54,746 nucleotides of DNA, taken from assembly GCA_009694045.1 (NCBI GenBank), contig SHVY01000020.1, positions 1-54,746 of the forward strand, written 5' to 3'. Below are positions 51,109-54,746 of this stretch, piece after piece; the first letter of the stretch is position 1; every line of letters starts with the position of its first letter. This stretch comes from Alphaproteobacteria bacterium (GTDB lineage Bacteria > Pseudomonadota > Alphaproteobacteria > SP197). A program made the translations under genes and the position numbers. Below the pieces are notes generated by a model that saw only the letters and a list, made by a program, of their open reading frames with translations, was not told the DNA's origin and made no database searches.

Positions 51109-52353
51109 TCACGCGGTCAAATAGTCGTAGGCCGACAGCACGTGGGTGCGGACGATGTGGAGGAACTCGTCGATCTCCACGTGCTCGTCGTAGGTGCCCA
51201 TGCCGGTGGGCTTGGGGCCGTAGACGTAGGCGGGGATGTTGCGCAGGCGCCACAGCCGCGCGTCGGTGCCGCCCAGGCTGACGATCGGGGTGGGGCGGAA
51301 GCCCTTGAGTTTCTCCACGTTGGCCTGGACGATCCCGACCATGTCGCCGTGGGGATCGCACCACGAAGGCGGCTGGTCGTTGATTGGATCGATCCTGGCC
51401 TCCGGGTGCCGGCCGACGATCTTCGCCACCTCGGCCATGATCCGCTCCTTGGTGGCGCCGATGGGCAGGCGCACGTCGACCTCGAAGCGGCAGGTGCCGG
51501 GCACCATGTTGACCTTCAGCCCGCCCTCGATCCGGCCGATGTTGACGGTGACCTTCTGGATGATGTCGGCGGCGCCCTTGCCTTGCGCCTTGTCGATCGC
51601 CTCGCGCGCGTTCGCGATCGCGCTTGCCACGTTGTGCGGCGCTGCAACGGCGATCTCGGTCAGGGCCTCGAGCTCGCTGATGACGCGGGCGGCGATCTTG
51701 ATGGCGCTGGGCGACAGGTGCGTGTAGGCGCCGTGGCTGCCCCGGGTGGTGACGGTGATGGCGAACCAAAGGGGGGCCTTCTCGCCAAAACGGATCGTAT
51801 AGGGGCTGGACGGCTCGCCGTTCAGGCAGCAGTCGCCATGCACCTCGGGGTGGTGTTCCATCAGGTAGCGCGCGCCCCAGGGGCCGAAGGTCTCCTCGTC
51901 CGACACGGCGGTGAGGGTCAGTCGCCCCTTGAGCCGGTCACGCACCTTGTGCAGGTAGGCGAAGGTGAAGATCGAGGCGGTGGTGCCGCACTTCATGTCG
52001 CAGGCGCCGCGGCCGTAGATCCGGCCGTCGGCGATGGCCCCGCTCCACGGCCCGTGGGTCCACGGCTCGTCGCCCACCGGGAACACGTCGATGTGGCCGT
52101 TCAGCACCAGATGCCGCCCCGGCCCCGCACCGCCCGCGAAGCTGCCGACCACGTTGGCCATGGTCGGCTGCGGATCGATGATCTTGTAGGGAAGTTGTTC
52201 GGCATCGAGGAAACGGCGGATGAAGCCGACGGCTTCGCGGGTGTCGCCGGGCGGATTGGGACTCTTGGCCTTGAGGAAACCTGACAGGAATCCGATCAGC
52301 TTGTCGCGATCCCGCTCGATCGTGTCGAGCAGCCCCTGCTTCACGTCCGGCAT
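51109..52353 (-). CDS. M20-family metallopeptidase (ArgE/DapE/succinyl-diaminopimelate type)
   Basis: The 414-residue enzyme has LNGHIDVFPVGDEPW (metal His and Asp, ~residues 84-98), GRGACDMKCGTTA, DEETFG with the catalytic Glu, NGEPSS and a lid-domain HGAYTH. It hydrolyses an amide bond with two zinc ions. I chose ATG 52353; another ATG at 52383 would add ten residues. It sits upstream of and on the same strand as the YtcJ-type gene (four bases between them), forming an amide-degrading pair. Substrate not known. Confidence 0.88.
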   Translation of the reverse strand: MPDVKQGLLDTIERDRDKLIGFLSGFLKAKSPNPPGDTREAVGFIRRFLDAEQLPYKIIDPQPTMANVVGSFAGGAGPGRHLVLNGHIDVFPVGDEPWTHGPWSGAIADGRIYGRGACDMKCGTTASIFTFAYLHKVRDRLKGRLTLTAVSDEETFGPWGARYLMEHHPEVHGDCCLNGEPSSPYTIRFGEKAPLWFAITVTTRGSHGAYTHLSPSAIKIAARVISELEALTEIAVAAPHNVASAIANAREAIDKAQGKGAADIIQKVTVNIGRIEGGLKVNMVPGTCRFEVDVRLPIGATKERIMAEVAKIVGRHPEARIDPINDQPPSWCDPHGDMVGIVQANVEKLKGFRPTPIVSLGGTDARLWRLRNIPAYVYGPKPTGMGTYDEHVEIDEFLHIVRTHVLSAYDYLTA

Positions 52354-52571
52354 GCCGTCCCCCTGGTTCGAGGCCGCGATCATGGCGGCTTCGCGAAGAC
52401 CCGCGCAAGCCCCCGTTCGATAGGCCCGGCGCGGCGAACCCAGCGGCCAAGGGTCGTTCCACGTCCCCCGCCCGCGTGCCACGATTTCGCCCGGCGAACG
52501 CCACGAAAGCGACCGATTCTCCTTCCATTAACGTTCCAACGGCAGATTGCACCGCTCGCGAGGACAAACCC

Positions 52572-52754
52572 ATGAGCCAGGCACGAACCACCCTCCTGCG
52601 CGAGGCCCTGTCCGATTCCGCCATCGGCTACGCCCGCGACGAGCATGAGCATCCGACCGACCAGCGGCTCTCGCGCTGGTCCGCCATGATCGTCTGGCTA
52701 TTGGGCTGCGGCGCCCTCTGGGGTTTGATCGCGCTCTTCGTCAGTTCCGGCTAG
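52572..52754 (+). CDS. Small single-span membrane protein, unknown
   Basis: The 60-residue product has a charged N-terminal part (RDEHEHPTDQRLSR at ~residues 22-35) and one clear hydrophobic helix (SAMIVWLLGCGALWGLIALF, ~residues 37-56). Its TAG shares three bases with the end of the HpaB-type gene on the other strand. The ATG has GAGGACAAA before it. I do not recognise the family. Codon use matches its neighbours, so it is probably real, but no function is claimed. Confidence 0.55.
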   Translation: MSQARTTLLREALSDSAIGYARDEHEHPTDQRLSRWSAMIVWLLGCGALWGLIALFVSSG

Positions 52755-54232
52755 GCCATCCCCGCCATGCGCTTCACCACCGCGATCCCTTCGCTGCGGT
52801 CGTAGACCTTGTAGAGTTCCTCGCGCAGCGTCGAAGCCGGGGTGGCGTTGACGTTCTCGAAGATCGCTACCCGCATGCCGTGGGCGCTGCAGGTCATGTC
52901 CCAGATCAGATTGAACAGCCGGTTCTTGTCGCGGCCACTGGTCTGGAAGCCGGGCAGGAAGGTATCGAGCATCGGCCCGATGTCCGCTCGTTCCCAGGTC
53001 TTGCGCGGCACCCGGCTGACCAGGCCCTGGCCCGACAGCTCGCGCATCACCTGCATGACCCGGGGCAGCTCGACGATCGAATGCAGCCGCCCCGCCGTGA
53101 CCAGGGCGTGGTCCGGCAGCATCACCCCCGTTTCCGTGGGTTTCGCCTTCTCCTCGGCCGCCACCATGAAGGCACGGAGTGTCGCGGCGTAAGCGATCAC
53201 CTCGGTCACCGCGGCGCGCACCTGGGGGATGTGATCGGTGCCCAGCACGTTGACCACGAGCTGCACGGCGCCGGCGAAGATCTCGGCGCGATAGGACAGT
53301 CGGGTCGCGATGTTCCAGAACGCGAGCTGCCCGATCAGATGGTAGTACTCGAGCACCTTGCGGTTCCGGACGCTGAACACGTACTCGTCAGGCACGAAGA
53401 CGTGGTCGAAGAGCAGCATGCCGTCCGCTTCCTCGCCGCGGGAATCGAGCGGATGGTCCTCGGGGTCCTGGTCTGCGGCGGTGACAAACTCGCGGGTGAG
53501 GAGCTTGAGCCCCGGCGCGTTGGCCGGTAGGGCCGCCAGGATCGCGCAATCGTCGGGCAGGGTCGGGTTCAAGATGGTGGCGAGCGAGCCCATGTTGCCC
53601 TGGGCCAGGATCGAGTTGCCGGCCTTGGCGCCGTACAGCACGACCCCGTCCTTGCGCTGCTCGACCACGCGCAGGCGGCCCGGCAGCTCGGCCCCGGAAA
53701 GTTTTCGATTCGCCTGCACGTCGACGATGATGTCGGTGCTGACCAGGTTGTTCTGCTGGCCGACGCGCACACAGTGCTCGATCTTGGCCCGCGCCTCGGA
53801 GTGCTCCTGGGCGATCAGGTGGGCGAAGGCGAGGAACCCGATCGGGTTGACCGTGCCGTAGTCCGGCGGCCTGCCGAACACGCCGAAGGTGGCTTGGGTC
53901 GAGTACTTGATCATGCGGCCGCGCCGCTTCAGGTCCTCGATCGTTCGCGGCACCAGCCAGCCGGTGGCGATGCGCTGGCCGCTATCCGGCTCGATCGCCG
54001 TGGTGATGTCGCGGTACAGCGGATCGAACTGGGCGTCGAACAGTCCGGCCAGGGTATCGATGCCCCGCTTCAGCCCGGGCTCCTGGGTCACGTCGGGAAC
54101 GTCGCGGCCGTTGACGATCACCACCCGCCCGTCGCGCAAGCTCTCACGGTACTGGTTGCCGTTGCGCAGCCACGGATCGGCGCCTCCGCGAGGCACCGGC
54201 TTGCTGACCAGAGGGTCGGTATCGCTACCCAT
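52751..54232 (-). CDS. HpaB-family flavin-dependent monooxygenase
   Basis: The 493-residue protein matches the 4-hydroxyphenylacetate 3-hydroxylase oxygenase component (acyl-CoA-dehydrogenase fold): RIATGWLVPRTIEDLKRRGR near the N-terminus, HLIAQEHSEARAKIEHCVRV, an EADGMLLFDHVFVPDEYVFS block and DMTCSAHGMRVAIFENVNAT near the C-terminus. Such enzymes use reduced FAD from a separate reductase (HpaC), which is not in view. ATG 54232 overlaps the stop of the serine hydrolase gene upstream by eight bases. Confidence 0.88.
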   Translation of the reverse strand: MGSDTDPLVSKPVPRGGADPWLRNGNQYRESLRDGRVVIVNGRDVPDVTQEPGLKRGIDTLAGLFDAQFDPLYRDITTAIEPDSGQRIATGWLVPRTIEDLKRRGRMIKYSTQATFGVFGRPPDYGTVNPIGFLAFAHLIAQEHSEARAKIEHCVRVGQQNNLVSTDIIVDVQANRKLSGAELPGRLRVVEQRKDGVVLYGAKAGNSILAQGNMGSLATILNPTLPDDCAILAALPANAPGLKLLTREFVTAADQDPEDHPLDSRGEEADGMLLFDHVFVPDEYVFSVRNRKVLEYYHLIGQLAFWNIATRLSYRAEIFAGAVQLVVNVLGTDHIPQVRAAVTEVIAYAATLRAFMVAAEEKAKPTETGVMLPDHALVTAGRLHSIVELPRVMQVMRELSGQGLVSRVPRKTWERADIGPMLDTFLPGFQTSGRDKNRLFNLIWDMTCSAHGMRVAIFENVNATPASTLREELYKVYDRSEGIAVVKRMAGMA

Positions 54233-54746
54233 CGAGCCTGGCGATCTCGGCCAGCATGGTGATGATCGGCGGGTAGTAGGGTTGCGGGTAGCCGTCCTTG
54301 TCCTCGACGACGCTGAAGAACACGCCGACCACGCCGCTGGTCAGATCGGCCAGCATGTACTGGCCGCCGTAGCCGCCGTGGCCGATCCAGCGGCCGTCGG
54401 TGTTGAGCTGGTTGCTGTAGCGCAAGTGGTCGCGGGGTGGGGCAAGCTTCACGCCTGACGCGAGGCTGCCCTCGATGAACGCCCGGCTGCCGACGGTGCG
54501 GCCGTCGACGCCCATGCCCTTCCGCGCGAAGAGGGCGCCGTAACGGGCGAGGTCGCGGGCGGTGATGCACACCCCGCCTTCCAGGGTGGGGAAGCCGTCG
54601 CGGTCGGTCGAGGTGTGGAGCACGCCCTCGATCCCGGCCGCGTCGGCGATGTCGGCGAAAATCGCGCGCCAGGGCCGGCCGCCCACGCGCTCGACGATCC
54701 AGCCTAGCACCACGGTGTTGGCGTCCTTGTACTGGATGTGGGGCAG
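54225..54746 (-). CDS. Beta-lactamase-family serine hydrolase, C-terminal part (5' end outside window)
   Basis: The frame is open through the right edge. The visible 173 residues are the C-terminal part of a class C beta-lactamase/esterase-type protein, with YSNQLNTDGRWIGHGGYGGQ (HGGYGG takes the place of the KTG-like motif) and GVCITARDLARYGALFARKG. The SxxK start lies off the window. It shares the family of the frameshifted gene at 40.1-41.5 kb but is not obviously a close copy. Its stop overlaps the HpaB start, so both are one operon. Confidence 0.85.
   Translation of the reverse strand: MPHIQYKDANTVVLGWIVERVGGRPWRAIFADIADAAGIEGVLHTSTDRDGFPTLEGGVCITARDLARYGALFARKGMGVDGRTVGSRAFIEGSLASGVKLAPPRDHLRYSNQLNTDGRWIGHGGYGGQYMLADLTSGVVGVFFSVVEDKDGYPQPYYPPIITMLAEIARLDG

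Overview
The window looks like part of the chromosome of a high-GC alphaproteobacterium; a Rhodospirillales-like or soil/rhizosphere lineage is my inference. The grounds are strong G/C third-position bias, Tat-type substrate-binding proteins, an alphaproteobacterial-style RpoH promoter with a ROSE-type RNA thermometer ahead of hsp20, and many transport and catabolic genes. There are no rRNA or tRNA genes, no CRISPR array and no phage genes that I can recognise.

Layout. 0-0.8 kb is a scrapyard with an IS1380-type transposase fragment and the tail of a large ATPase/TPR regulator. 0.95-3.4 kb holds heat-regulated hsp20, a tandem pair of VOC proteins and an EamA transporter with a duplicated His-rich tail, then a dead GNAT gene. 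4.0-11.8 kb is one plus-strand unit: SDR, VOC protein, ureohydrolase, a complete polyamine-type ABC importer (binding protein, two permeases, ATPase) and an AruH-like aminotransferase. It reads as uptake and breakdown of a guanidino or polyamine compound. 11.9-14.1 kb is a thiol-redox set (CcmG/TlpA/CcdA) plus an alkyltransferase-like protein. 14.1-19.1 kb, on the minus strand, has two tandem paralogous peptide-type binding proteins, each with a near-identical terminator, behind glutamate dehydrogenase.

19.2-24 kb contains a frameshifted thioredoxin/NHL protein, an O-methyltransferase, a trimethylamine-dehydrogenase-family flavoprotein and an internally deleted MttB-type methyltransferase. 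23.9-29.5 kb is a long minus-strand operon (hydroxyproline-type epimerase, GntR/FCD regulator, ArgE-type deacetylase, SDR, MFS, GNAT). An MFS transporter and a group II PLP decarboxylase follow, overlapping tail to tail.

32.3-45.2 kb is the most unusual part: three paralogous CocE/NonD hydrolases interleaved with an amidohydrolase, a ring-hydroxylating oxygenase alpha chain that has lost its Rieske domain, a DUF1989 protein, a TIM-barrel isomerase, a frameshifted serine hydrolase and a cobalt-type nitrile hydratase operon. 45.5-48.8 kb is housekeeping glmU-glmS. 48.8-54.7 kb has a VapBC-like pair with a frameshifted antitoxin, then a YtcJ-type amidohydrolase, an M20 peptidase, a small membrane protein, an HpaB-type monooxygenase and a truncated serine hydrolase.

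At least four genes (GNAT, NHL protein, serine hydrolase, VapB) are broken by small losses that shift the frame, and two (MttB, Rieske oxygenase) by large internal deletions. This means either active gene decay or some uncorrected indels in the assembly.
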